A DNA stretch of 64,000 nucleotides from Deltaproteobacteria bacterium UBA1386 (lineage in GTDB: Bacteria; Desulfobacterota; Syntrophorhabdia; Syntrophorhabdales; Syntrophorhabdaceae), in the NCBI GenBank assembly GCA_002305765.1, contig DBQU01000118.1:1-64000 (forward strand), written 5' to 3'. The position numbers and the translations under genes were made by a program. Every line of letters starts with the position of its first letter. Positions within the stretch are counted from its first letter, which is position 1. Positions 16,504 through 25,702 of the stretch are shown here, piece by piece. Under the pieces are notes generated by a model. The model did no database searches, was not told where the DNA came from, and saw only the letters and a list, made by a program, of their open reading frames with translations.

Positions 16504-16955
16504 TATCTCTCGCCCGCTTCGCTCGAGGTCGCAGAGGTCGCAGAGAAAGACTGAAAAGAGAGAAAAGACTGCCGCCGGATTTCGAAGCCTCCCAAAATCC
16601 GGCGGCCTTCTCGTCCCGCCGTTCCGGCGGGAGAGAAAGAAATAGTTTTTTTCCTTATTCTGAAAAAGTTGTCTCCCCTCATCCTTCCTGTCGTCATAGG
16701 TCCTATAGGTCCCATACTACATGCTCCATCTCCTCTATCCCACGCTCCATGTCCTCTACTCTCTCCCAACCCCCATACCACCTCACCCCCCAAACTCCCA
16801 TCCCCTCCCCATCACTCCCACCTGAAAAGGATCCTTTTCTTTTGCCTCCCGTCGCAGACGGGATGCAAAAACGGCCGGATTTTGGAAGGCTTCGAAATCC
16901 GGCCGAATCTTTTCTCTGCGTCCTCTGCGGGCTTGAGCGAAGCGGGCGAGAGACA
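16504..16955. repeat. Composite structured intergenic repeat, copy B
   Basis: About 450 bp, same orientation as copy A, filling the space between convergent genes. Terminal inverted repeats are TATCTCTCGCCCG at the left and its near complement at 16938-16955. The two left hairpins (CCGCCGGAT arms and CCCGCCG/CGGCGGG), the GGTCCTATA tract (about 16700-16715, shorter than in A) and the two right hairpins are all present. The pyrimidine-rich centre has diverged. Confidence 0.8.
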
Positions 16956-16976
16956 AGGTCTTTCGCCTTTCGCCTT

Positions 16977-17543
16977 TTACGGAAGCTTCAGCAGTTCTTC
17001 CGCCAGCGCTCGTGCTTCTTCTTTCGTGAGTTCCAGACGGGACTTGCCGCCGCCGGGGTGGGCCGTGGTGAGGGTTATGGTGGTGCCGGAAGGGGTGATC
17101 TCCCATTTTTTGCCTTCCGGGAACCTCAAGGGCTCCACGAGGAACTCCTCGGGACGGAATTCGGCTATCTGGATGAGGACGCCGAAGGCGTCGCGGGGGT
17201 GGATGAAGAGTTCCTTCCAGTCGCCCTCGGTGCTGTAGCCGAAGGTGGGAACTCCCTTTTCGTCGAGGTACTCCTTCGCCTTCGCGATGTCGAGGGTCTG
17301 AAAGCACAGGTGGTGGACACCCTCGCGGTCGGCGAGGAACCTGTCGAGGAAGCTCCCCGGGCCCGTGGGCGTTATCATCTCGATCCTCGTCAGGTCACCG
17401 GCAGAGAAGACCTGGCCCAGGTACTTCATGTCCTCGATGGCGGACCAGGTGCAGGGGACAAGGCCGAGGATGTCGCAGAAAAACTCCTTCGCCCTTTCGA
17501 GGTCCTTCACCGCGAGAGATATATGGTCGATCCTTTCGAGCAT
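16977..17543 (-). CDS. VOC-superfamily protein (glyoxalase/methylmalonyl-CoA epimerase-like)
   Basis: A 188-residue protein. Residues 1-130 form two beta-alpha-beta-beta-beta modules with candidate metal ligands in the usual places: His7 in DHISLAV, the Glu of RIEMITP, the histidines of GVHHLCF and the Glu of a later strand. This spacing is that of methylmalonyl-CoA epimerase and glyoxalase I. A 55-residue C-terminal extension (from about 130) is not part of the usual fold. The gene stands alone, head to head with the hybrid kinase. The reaction is not determined. Confidence 0.75.
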   Translation of the reverse strand: MLERIDHISLAVKDLERAKEFFCDILGLVPCTWSAIEDMKYLGQVFSAGDLTRIEMITPTGPGSFLDRFLADREGVHHLCFQTLDIAKAKEYLDEKGVPTFGYSTEGDWKELFIHPRDAFGVLIQIAEFRPEEFLVEPLRFPEGKKWEITPSGTTITLTTAHPGGGKSRLELTKEEARALAEELLKLP

Positions 17544-17721
17544 GGCAGCCTCACTGTAACCCGCAGGTCTCTTTGGAATGGGGAAGCGGTATTCGCGGTC
17601 CCCCTATGTTAATCACGGAAGCCTCCTTCAAGGCAAGGAAATGTTTAAACATCACCCCGTTTGTCCGATAACCCTCACAGGCACCGGCACAGAGTGCCCG
17701 CGGCAAAGGAGGTCCTGGCAA

Positions 17722-20529
17722 TTGCCTCGAAACACCGGCAGGGGTCGGAAGTGTGGTCTTGCGGCCCTCGTTCTGTCCATTATCATTGTGCTCCTGACCT
17801 GTCCGGTCGTCCACGCCGCAGAGGAACAGCCGCGGTCCATCCGGGTCGTCATGGACAACAACTACCCTCCCTTCGCGTTCCTTGACAGCCGGGGAAAGCT
17901 GCAGGGCGCGCTTGTCGACCAATGGGCCCTCTGGGAGAAAAAGACGGGGATCAGGGTCGAGCTTTCCGGCATGGACTGGGCCTCTGCCCTCAGGCACATG
18001 GAGGAAGGTGCCTTCGACGTCATCGACACCATCTTCTTCAACGAAAAGAGGGCGAAGGTCTTCGACTTCACCAGGCCCTACCAGGAGATCGAGGTGCCTA
18101 TCTTCTTCCACGAGAATGTCTCGGGGATAACGGATGCCTGGTCACTGCGCGGTTTTTCCGTGGCGGTGAAGAAGGGTGACGCCGCTGTGGATTTCCTCAA
18201 GGCCCGGGGCGTCGACAACCTCGTCGAATACACGAGTTACGAGGCCATCCTCAAAGCCGCCAGGGACCTGAAGGTCAGCATCTTTGTCGTCGATAAACCC
18301 CCCGCGCTCTACTACCTGTACAGGGAAGGAATATACGGGCTGTTCAAATACTCCCGACCCCTTTACGTGGGGGCCTTCCATCGCGCCGTAAGGAAAGGCG
18401 ATTCCGCCCTCCTCGCGATGGTGGAGCAAGGTTTCTCCAGGATAACGGCGGAGGAATACAAGGCGATAGAGCGGAAATGGCACGGTGCCCGGGAGTTCCC
18501 GACACACTATCTCCGGAACGCAGGCATAGCCGCCGCGCTCCTTGCCGCCCTCCTCCTTGGCCTCGCGATATGGAACCGGGCACTGCGACGCGCCGTTCGC
18601 CGTAAAACGGCGGAGTTGAAGAGGGAGATGAGGTTGAGCGAGGAAAGGGCGGAGGCCCTCCGGGAAAGCGAGGAACGATTCGCCCTCTTCCTGGAGCATT
18701 GCCCTATCATGGTCTTCCTCAAGGATAAGGACAATCGCGCCATCGCCCTGAGCCGAAGCTTCGAGAAGCTTCTCGGGCGCCCCTTAAGCGAGATGCTGGG
18801 GAAGACGTCGGAGGAGCTGTTCCCGCCCGAACTCGCCCGGAGTATGCGCGCCGACGATGAAGAGATCCTCCGGACAGGGAATCTGAGGACAGTCGAGGAG
18901 ATATTCGAGGGACGCAGTTATATAACCTGCAAGTTCCCCCTGCACCGGCCCGACAAGACAGTTCTTCTGGGGGGTTTTACCATTGAGATCACGGACCGCA
19001 AGAGGTTCGAAGAGGCTTTGAAGAAGAGCGAGCAGCAGTACAGGGACGTGGTGAATAACGCGAACAGCATCATCCTGCGCTGGGACGGGGCGGGCAATAT
19101 CATCTTCATGAACCCTTACGGCCTCGGGTTCTTCGGGTATCGCGAAGAGGAGCTGATAGGAAGGAACGTGGTGGGAACCATCGTGCCCGAGCTTGAATCA
19201 ACAAGCTCGAGGGACCTCGCGTCCCTCATGGAGGAGATACGACTGAATCCCGACGCCTTCAAGAGCAACGAGAACGAGAACATGAGGAAGAACGGGGAGC
19301 GCGCCTGGGTCTCCTGGACGAACAAGGCCGTCACGAACGAGAACGGCGAGTGCGTGGAGATCCTGAGCATCGGCAAGGACATGACGGAGAACAAACTGCT
19401 CGAGGCGCAGCTCCTCCAGGCGCAGAAGATGGAGGCTATCGGGACCCTGGCAGGCGGCATCGCCCACGACTTCAACAACCTCCTCATGGGCATCATGGGC
19501 TACGCGTCGGTCATGCTTCTCACGACGAAACCCACGGACCCCAACTACGAGAAACTGAGGAGCATCGAGGACCAGATAAGGAGCGGCGCGGACCTCACGA
19601 GGCAGCTTCTCGGTTTTGCCCGGCGGGGGAAGTACGAGGTGAAACCCACGGACTTGAAAGACCTCATCGAGCGTTGCGTCGACATGTTCGGGCATACCAA
19701 CAGGGAGATAACGATACACAAGGGATTCCCGGAAGACCTCTGCGCCACCGAGGTCGACCGCAGCCAGATGGAGCAGGTCTTCCTCAACCTTTTTGTCAAT
19801 GCCGCGCAGGCGATGCCGCTGGGCGGCGACCTCTTCGTCGATGCGCGAAATGTCTCCTTCCGCGATACCCGGATCGTGCCGAAGGAAGGGCTCTACGCCA
19901 GGATATCCGTTACCGACACGGGCGTCGGCATGGATGAGGCGACGAAGGCCCGCATATTCGACCCGTTCTTCACGACCAAGGACCTCGGTATAGGGTCCGG
20001 CCTCGGCCTGGCATCGGCGTACGGTATCATAAAGAACCACCAGGGGGCCATAACCGTCGACAGCAAACCCGCCAAAGGGACCCGGTTCACCATCTACATA
20101 CCGGCATCACAGAAACCCGTGAAAGAGGAAGAGCCTGCCGCCGCCGAGGTGGTCCGGGGAGCGGGAACGGTGCTTCTCGTCGAAGACCAGCCGGCGGTGG
20201 CCGAAACGGCGCGGGAGATGCTCGAGGCCCTGGGCTATGACGTCCACGTGGCGGGAAGCGGCGGTGAAGCCCTGGAACTCTTCGCCAGGCACAGGAACGG
20301 GGTGAGCCTCGTGATCCTCGACATGATCATGCCCGGGCTAAGTGGAAGCGAGACCTATGACAGGCTGAAAGAGATGGACCCGGGCATCAAGGTGATCCTT
20401 TGCAGCGGGTACAGTATAGAAGGACAGGCGGCAAGGATACTCGAAAGGGGCTGCAACTCTTTCATCCAGAAACCCTTCACCATCTCCGAACTATCGGAGA
20501 AACTGATGGAAGTCCTGGGCAGGAGCTAG
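17722..20529 (+). CDS. Hybrid sensor histidine kinase with periplasmic solute-binding domain, two PAS domains and receiver
   Basis: About 935 residues from TTG 17722, preferred because AGGAGGT lies eight bases upstream and a clean signal peptide (residues 11-31) follows; the open frame extends back to 17578. In order: periplasmic SBP_bac_3 domain (VVMDNNYPPFAF), membrane helix near 263-283, two PAS domains (about 315-425 and 435-555), HisKA with phospho-accepting His582 in GGIAHDFNNLL, HATPase (VDRSQMEQVFLNLFVNAAQA, DTGVGM, GLGLASAYGI) and a receiver with Asp867 in ILDMIMPG. It probably senses an amino acid-like solute. No response regulator with an output domain is adjacent. Confidence 0.88.
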   Translation: MPRNTGRGRKCGLAALVLSIIIVLLTCPVVHAAEEQPRSIRVVMDNNYPPFAFLDSRGKLQGALVDQWALWEKKTGIRVELSGMDWASALRHMEEGAFDVIDTIFFNEKRAKVFDFTRPYQEIEVPIFFHENVSGITDAWSLRGFSVAVKKGDAAVDFLKARGVDNLVEYTSYEAILKAARDLKVSIFVVDKPPALYYLYREGIYGLFKYSRPLYVGAFHRAVRKGDSALLAMVEQGFSRITAEEYKAIERKWHGAREFPTHYLRNAGIAAALLAALLLGLAIWNRALRRAVRRKTAELKREMRLSEERAEALRESEERFALFLEHCPIMVFLKDKDNRAIALSRSFEKLLGRPLSEMLGKTSEELFPPELARSMRADDEEILRTGNLRTVEEIFEGRSYITCKFPLHRPDKTVLLGGFTIEITDRKRFEEALKKSEQQYRDVVNNANSIILRWDGAGNIIFMNPYGLGFFGYREEELIGRNVVGTIVPELESTSSRDLASLMEEIRLNPDAFKSNENENMRKNGERAWVSWTNKAVTNENGECVEILSIGKDMTENKLLEAQLLQAQKMEAIGTLAGGIAHDFNNLLMGIMGYASVMLLTTKPTDPNYEKLRSIEDQIRSGADLTRQLLGFARRGKYEVKPTDLKDLIERCVDMFGHTNREITIHKGFPEDLCATEVDRSQMEQVFLNLFVNAAQAMPLGGDLFVDARNVSFRDTRIVPKEGLYARISVTDTGVGMDEATKARIFDPFFTTKDLGIGSGLGLASAYGIIKNHQGAITVDSKPAKGTRFTIYIPASQKPVKEEEPAAAEVVRGAGTVLLVEDQPAVAETAREMLEALGYDVHVAGSGGEALELFARHRNGVSLVILDMIMPGLSGSETYDRLKEMDPGIKVILCSGYSIEGQAARILERGCNSFIQKPFTISELSEKLMEVLGRS

Positions 20530-20768
20530 TTGAGGATGTTGAAGCTTGCCGGGATCTTACGCTTGCATATGGGGCAGACGGGCTCGATGAGAGTGTATGT
20601 CTTCCCGAAAACGTCGACGCTCTTGAAGAATACTCCCGGAGCGTCGCAGAGGTTCTTTTCACTGAAGATCTTGCCGCATTCACACACGGGGTATTCCTGC
20701 CGTATCGTCGTTCCCCTGAATGCCTGATCAGCGTACCTGATGACCAATTTTTCTTCTTCCGTCGTCAT
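20526..20768 (-). CDS. Small cysteine-rich (zinc-ribbon-like) protein
   Basis: 80 residues with cysteine pairs CEC near residues 29-31 and CPIC near 65-68, plus one further cysteine, consistent with a zinc ribbon. AAGGAG lies 14 bases before the ATG, a long spacing. The stop overlaps the kinase gene's stop tail to tail by four bases. No functional family recognised. Confidence 0.6.
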   Translation of the reverse strand: MTTEEEKLVIRYADQAFRGTTIRQEYPVCECGKIFSEKNLCDAPGVFFKSVDVFGKTYTLIEPVCPICKRKIPASFNILN

Positions 20769-21127
20769 GGCTTTAATATAATCTCCTTATCCCTCTTTGG
20801 CAACCTTGCCCCTGATGCTTCGGCATTCTCGACACTGACTCACGGGCGCCGTCCTACAGATATGTTCGGTATGGGGGAGGGAAACTTAAAGAAGACAGTT
20901 GCGGGTTGCGGGAAAAAAGACGGTGAAAGCCGGCGCACGTCAACACGGCTGACCTGTCAGGGTCTCAACGCTTCGTCGTTTCGGCGAGGGGAGGACGTAA
21001 AAGGCCTGCCGGGATACGGGCGGGATGGTGTGCATTCCTGTGGAATTTTCCGGGGAATCCATATATCATATCCTTGCCATTTAAACGCGTTATCGACAAC
21101 TGATCAGGATGCCACCAGGGAGGGCGT
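20769..21127. other. Intergenic region, about 360 bases, no gene seen
   Basis: Divergent promoter region between the small cysteine-rich gene and the PurF-like gene. I see no credible ORF, tRNA or known riboswitch. The final 60 bases (TTGCCATTTAAACGC region) are less GC-rich and probably hold the promoter for 21128. Confidence 0.4.
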
Positions 21128-22540
21128 ATGAGTGGAGTTTTCGGCATAGTATCGAAGAAGAATTGCGCGAGCAACCTCCTCTACGGTACCGATTATCACT
21201 CGCATATGGGAACGGAATATGGGGGGATGGCCGTACTGGGAGACCGGTTCCATCGCAGCATTCACGATATCAGCAAGTCGCAGTTCAAGTCGAAATTTTT
21301 CGAGGAATACAAGGAAATGAAGGGCAATTCGGGCATCGGGGTCATCAGCGACCGGGACGCCCAGCCCCTTATCATCGGCTCCAAGTTCGGCACCTTCGCC
21401 ATCGTTTCCTCAGGCATCGTGGAGAACACGAACGAGCTCGCCAAAGAGCTTCTCGACAGCGGCGAGACATTCAGCGAGATGTCCGGCGGCGGCATAAACT
21501 CCGTCGAGCTCATCGCGAAGTTGATCACCCAGGGCAAGACCCTCATCGACGGTATCAGGGGCGTATACGAACGCATTGAAGGTTCCGCTTCCATTCTGCT
21601 CCTCACGGAAAACGGGGTCTGGGCGGCCAGGGACCGCCTGGGCAGAACGCCGCTCGTCGTTGGTGAGAAGGACGGCGACTATGCCGTCGCCACCGAGGAC
21701 TGCTCCTTTCTGAACCTGGGGTTCCGGAGGGTCAGGTTCCTCGACCCCGGAGAGATAGTGAGCATCCGCCCGTCGGGTCTTCAGAGTGAGCTCCCGGGCA
21801 CGGACCGGAACCAGATATGCGCCTTCCTCTGGATATACACGGGATATCCCGCCTCCAGTTACGAAGGGATCAACGTGGAGGTGGTCCGGGAACGCTCGGG
21901 AAGGTTCCTGGCAAAGGGCGACAAGGTGGATGCCGATCTCGTCGCCGGCGTCCCCGATTCGGGCGTCGGCCATGCCATCGGTTACTCCATGGAGTCCGGG
22001 CTCCCCTACCGCAGGCCCCTGGTCAAGTACACACCGGGGTATGGCAGGAGCTACACGCCACCCTCCCAGGAGATACGGGATCTCGTGGCCACCATGAAGC
22101 TCATACCCGTGCGCGACGTCATCGCGGGCAACCGCATCGTCCTGTGCGAGGACTCCATCGTGCGGGGTACACAGCTCAAAAATTTCACCGTCGTCAAGCT
22201 CTGGGATTCGGGCGCGAAGGAGATCCACATCCGCCCGGCGTGCCCGCCTCTCATGTATCACTGTAAGTTCGCCCTCTCGACCCGGTCCGTCGACGAGCTC
22301 GCCGCGCGCCGCGCCATAAACGACATCGAAGGCAGGCGTACGGACGATATCACCGAATATCTCGACGACACCTCGGAAAAATACCGGAAGATGGTCGACT
22401 GGATCGCACGGGAGATAAACGTCACCACTCTCAAGTTCCAGAGGATCGACGATATGATAGAGGCCATCGGCCTGCCCCGGGAGAAGCTCTGCCTCCACTG
22501 CTGGACCGGGGAAGGCGGCTCGGCCTGCTGCGCGCGATAA
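21128..22540 (+). CDS. PurF-family amidophosphoribosyltransferase paralogue with inactive glutaminase site
   Basis: A 470-residue protein with the two PurF domains. The phosphoribosyltransferase half is intact: PRPP loop VLCEDSIVRGTQ, PDSGVGHAIGY and KYTPGYGRSYTPPSQ. The N-terminal Ntn-hydrolase half begins MSGVFGIVS, with serine where PurF has its catalytic cysteine. The glutamine-binding RYST segment is replaced by SDRDAQ, and QHRGQE by SHMGTE. It therefore should not release ammonia from glutamine. A similar paralogue with GG/SG-start is known, as I recall, in Bacteroidetes and Deltaproteobacteria. It may use free ammonia or act on another amine. The gene precedes a radical SAM gene by 18 bases. 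Confidence 0.8.
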   Translation: MSGVFGIVSKKNCASNLLYGTDYHSHMGTEYGGMAVLGDRFHRSIHDISKSQFKSKFFEEYKEMKGNSGIGVISDRDAQPLIIGSKFGTFAIVSSGIVENTNELAKELLDSGETFSEMSGGGINSVELIAKLITQGKTLIDGIRGVYERIEGSASILLLTENGVWAARDRLGRTPLVVGEKDGDYAVATEDCSFLNLGFRRVRFLDPGEIVSIRPSGLQSELPGTDRNQICAFLWIYTGYPASSYEGINVEVVRERSGRFLAKGDKVDADLVAGVPDSGVGHAIGYSMESGLPYRRPLVKYTPGYGRSYTPPSQEIRDLVATMKLIPVRDVIAGNRIVLCEDSIVRGTQLKNFTVVKLWDSGAKEIHIRPACPPLMYHCKFALSTRSVDELAARRAINDIEGRRTDDITEYLDDTSEKYRKMVDWIAREINVTTLKFQRIDDMIEAIGLPREKLCLHCWTGEGGSACCAR

Positions 22541-22558
22541 CGCTTCACACGAGGTGAT

Positions 22559-24574
22559 ATGAGGGGAGACGAACTCTTTCGGCGGCTTGCCGTGCGGGAA
22601 CCCTTCACCGGCATGCATCCGTCCGTGGGGGCCTTCTTCCGGGACTACCTTTCCGGTGAGAAGGCGGTCCGCTTCGGGGACCGCTTCGTCATAAACACCC
22701 ACTTTCCTCCCTTTCCGAGCGGCGCCTTCGACAACCTCGCCGAACACTTCGGCGCCTTGGGGCAGCTGGACAACCGCAGACTCTATTCGGTCACCTTCGG
22801 CGTCACCAACCGCTGCGGGTATCGCTGCTGGCATTGCTACAATGCCGGCAGACAACAGCAGGACATGACCCTCGACGAAGTGAGGCGGATCGCCCGCCAG
22901 CTGTCCGATCTCGGAAGCGTGATGGTCACCCTCTCAGGGGGTGAGCCGCTCCTGAGGAAGGACCTCGAAGAGATAACCGGTTCTTTCGGCGACAGGTCCT
23001 GCCTCATGCTCAACACGACCGGCGCGGGACTGACGGAAACGCGTGCACGCTCCCTGAAGAAGGCGGGGCTTTTTGCCGTCGGCGTCAGCCTCGATTCCCT
23101 CGACCCCGAAGAGCATGACCGCAAGCGTGGCAAGAAAGGGGCGTTCCGCACGGCCCTTCGCGCCCTCACGCTCGCGTCGGAGACCGGCCTCTATCCCTAT
23201 ATCGTCACGGTGGCCAGCCGGGAGCTGCTCGCACCGGAGAGGTTCATGAGGTTCATGGAGTTTGCCGGTTCGTCCCGCGCGCGGGAGATCCACCTCCTCG
23301 AGCCCTGTCCCACGGGAAGGCTCGCGGGCAGGGATGACGTCGTGCTTGGGTCCGCCGAGAGGAAACGAATACTCCAATACCAGCGCGAGGTGGCGGCGCG
23401 AGACGACCTGCCCGTACTCTCCACCTTTCTCTATCTCGAGTCCCCAAAGGCATTCGGCTGCGGTGCCGGGCTCACCTATCTTTACATCGACGGCAGTGGA
23501 GAGGTCTGTCCCTGCAACCTCATACCACTGAGTTTCGGCAACGCCCTCGAGGAACCCCTCACGGAGATACTCGACCGCATGGGCAGGCATTTCGCGAAGC
23601 CCCGCGTATCCTGCGCGGGTCACACGCTGGCAGGACACATCCCCGCCGGGCCGATGCCTGTGCCACGGGAGACATCGGAGAGGATATGCGCCGAGAGCCT
23701 TCCCCGCAGGCACAGACTGCCGCGCTTCTTCACCGTGAAGGCGCGGGCGACGGCGACCGTCGGCAGTGCCGAGCTGCGCGATGCCTACGACAGGATCTTC
23801 AAAGACTACGACCGGCACTGGCTGAGGGAAGCGGGCAAACCGGTCCGAAAGCTCATCGGGAAGATCGGGCACCCAAACCCGCGCACCATATTCGAGGCGG
23901 GGTGCGGAAGCGGGTACGCCACAGCCCTCCTCGCCGAGCGGTTCGGCCCATCCTGCCTGATAACGGCCGCCGACATATCACGGGAGATGATCGGTCTGGC
24001 CCGCAGACGGATCCGCGGAGCGGGTCACGACAATGTCAGGTTTCGCCGGCAGGACGCCCTGGGTGCGCTCACGCGGCTTGGCCCCTTCGACCTCGTCTTC
24101 TCTAGCTGGGTCCTGGGATACATCCCTCTCAAACCCTTCTTTGAGACCGTTTCGGCCTCTCTCGTCGAGGGAGGCCGCCTCGCCTTTGTCGTCCACCGGC
24201 AGAACTCTCCCACCCGGGAGTTGGAGATCTTCCGGCAACTCGTCGCCGACGATCCATCGGTGCTAAAAAAACGGATCCACTTCGATTTTCCCGACGACCA
24301 CCGGCACGTGGAAAGGCTCCTTGCTGAATCAGACCTTGTCCTCGAGGAATTGTCCGAGAACCGCATCACGTTCAGGTGCGTCTCTCCCGAGGATGTCATG
24401 GAGCATCTCATAGGGTCCGGCGCCGGAACGGCCTTTTACGACGCCCTCGACCCGCGCCGCAGAGGAGAGATGGAGGAGCGATTCAAGAAAACACTGTCCC
24501 GCAGAACGGGAAGGAAAGGCACCTTCGACGTGGCGCATGAATACGTCCTGTGCGTCGCGCGAAAGCCCGCCTGA
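22559..24574 (+). CDS. Radical SAM/SAM-methyltransferase fusion protein
   Basis: 671 residues. The radical SAM domain has Cys86, Cys90 and Cys93 (NRCGYRCWHC), the SAM-binding TLSGGEPLL at about 121-129 and later strands. A short SPASM/twitch-like cysteine set follows (FGCGAG, VCPCN, and a Cys in RVSCAGH). From about residue 400 a class I methyltransferase domain begins (motif I EAGCGSGYATAL, then ITAADISREMIGLA, and FDLVFSSWVLGY). The two activities in one chain suggest modification of a peptide, cofactor or lipid, but no precursor peptide was seen next to it. It is likely co-transcribed with the PurF-like gene and the glucokinase. Confidence 0.82.
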   Translation: MRGDELFRRLAVREPFTGMHPSVGAFFRDYLSGEKAVRFGDRFVINTHFPPFPSGAFDNLAEHFGALGQLDNRRLYSVTFGVTNRCGYRCWHCYNAGRQQQDMTLDEVRRIARQLSDLGSVMVTLSGGEPLLRKDLEEITGSFGDRSCLMLNTTGAGLTETRARSLKKAGLFAVGVSLDSLDPEEHDRKRGKKGAFRTALRALTLASETGLYPYIVTVASRELLAPERFMRFMEFAGSSRAREIHLLEPCPTGRLAGRDDVVLGSAERKRILQYQREVAARDDLPVLSTFLYLESPKAFGCGAGLTYLYIDGSGEVCPCNLIPLSFGNALEEPLTEILDRMGRHFAKPRVSCAGHTLAGHIPAGPMPVPRETSERICAESLPRRHRLPRFFTVKARATATVGSAELRDAYDRIFKDYDRHWLREAGKPVRKLIGKIGHPNPRTIFEAGCGSGYATALLAERFGPSCLITAADISREMIGLARRRIRGAGHDNVRFRRQDALGALTRLGPFDLVFSSWVLGYIPLKPFFETVSASLVEGGRLAFVVHRQNSPTRELEIFRQLVADDPSVLKKRIHFDFPDDHRHVERLLAESDLVLEELSENRITFRCVSPEDVMEHLIGSGAGTAFYDALDPRRRGEMEERFKKTLSRRTGRKGTFDVAHEYVLCVARKPA

Positions 24575-24613
24575 GTCCGCGGAACGCATGGCGCGCGAAA
24601 AGGAGGGAAGACC

Positions 24614-25573
24614 ATGGAGAACATCATCGCTGTCGATATAGGAGGGACGAACAGCCGCTTCGCCCATTTTACCGTCGACAACAACGGGGGTCTGTCGTGC
24701 GTCGGCACGGTGAAACTGAAGACGGCAAGCACCTCGTCCCTCGACGACCTTATCGACAGGGCCCTCGCTTCGGGGTCCATACCGGCGGGGGTTCACTGGA
24801 ACACCGTGGTCCTTGCCGTCCCGGGGGCCGTCAAGGAGAACACCTACGCCTCACTGGCGAACGTCCCCTGGGAGGTGGACGTATCCGGCCTCCGGGTGCG
24901 CTGGGGCGCCACGAGAATATTCCTCATCAACGACTTCGTGGCCCAGGCGTTCGCCTGCCCCCTTGCGAAAAGACTGGAGACGGAGACGGTGCAGACCGGG
25001 GTCGCCGAGCCCCGCGCCGCCATGGCGGTGGTGGGCGCCGGAACCGGCCTCGGACACTGCGCCCTCGTGGCCACGGACGGGGGGGACTTCCTGCCCCTGC
25101 CTTCGGAGGCCGGCCACGCCGCGTTCCCCTTCTACGGAAAGACCGAAACGGCATACCGCGATTTCCTGATGGAAAGGACCGGAGCGGAGTATCCCTATGG
25201 CGATATCGTCGTGAGCGGACCGGGTCTCACCAACCTCCACGCCTTCCTGACGGGACGGGAGATACCCCCGAAAGACATCGTCGCCGAGATCGCCCCGGAA
25301 TCGGAGACAACGGTCCTCTTCGCGCGCTTCTACGCCCGCGCCTGCCGCAATTACGCGCTGACGGTCCTCGCGCTGGGAGGGCTCTTCATAGCCGGCGGAG
25401 TTGCCATGAAGAACCCCTTCCTCGTCGTGAACGACCATTTCAGGAAGGAGTTCGGTGAATCCCGGCACTACGGCCCGATGCTGAGACAGATCCCCGTATC
25501 CCTCATAGCGAGCGAGGACAGCGGTCTGTGGGGGGCGGCAAATTATGGAATGATGAAAGGCAAAGGCGGGTAA
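24614..25573 (+). CDS. glk: Glucokinase
   Basis: A 319-residue ASKHA kinase of the bacterial Glk family: phosphate loop VDIGGTNSRF, NDFVAQAFA with the catalytic Asp, GAGTGLGHCAL adenosine motif, EAGHAAFPF and C-terminal GGLFIAGGVA. It phosphorylates glucose with ATP to glucose 6-phosphate in the cytoplasm. A ribosome-binding site AGGAGGG lies before ATG 24614. Length is normal for the family. Confidence 0.88.
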   Translation: MENIIAVDIGGTNSRFAHFTVDNNGGLSCVGTVKLKTASTSSLDDLIDRALASGSIPAGVHWNTVVLAVPGAVKENTYASLANVPWEVDVSGLRVRWGATRIFLINDFVAQAFACPLAKRLETETVQTGVAEPRAAMAVVGAGTGLGHCALVATDGGDFLPLPSEAGHAAFPFYGKTETAYRDFLMERTGAEYPYGDIVVSGPGLTNLHAFLTGREIPPKDIVAEIAPESETTVLFARFYARACRNYALTVLALGGLFIAGGVAMKNPFLVVNDHFRKEFGESRHYGPMLRQIPVSLIASEDSGLWGAANYGMMKGKGG

Positions 25574-25702
25574 CGAACGGGTAATAGACAATAGGTCATG
25601 GGTCATGGGAAAAGAAGGAGGAAGCCAGGGGCGGGTGATCGCCGACTGGCGTGAAAGATAGTCTCAGGTTTCAGGGAGAAAAAACATCAAAGGAGGGTGT
25701 TC

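Noticed and set aside
20769..21127. Cobalamin or purine riboswitch before the PurF-like gene
   Set aside because: I looked for the B12-box and purine-aptamer core sequences and did not find them.
21410..22855. Long minus-strand open frame opposite the PurF-like gene
   Set aside because: Antisense shadow of a well-supported gene; composition (Val/Gly/Glu/Arg-rich) is typical of such shadows.
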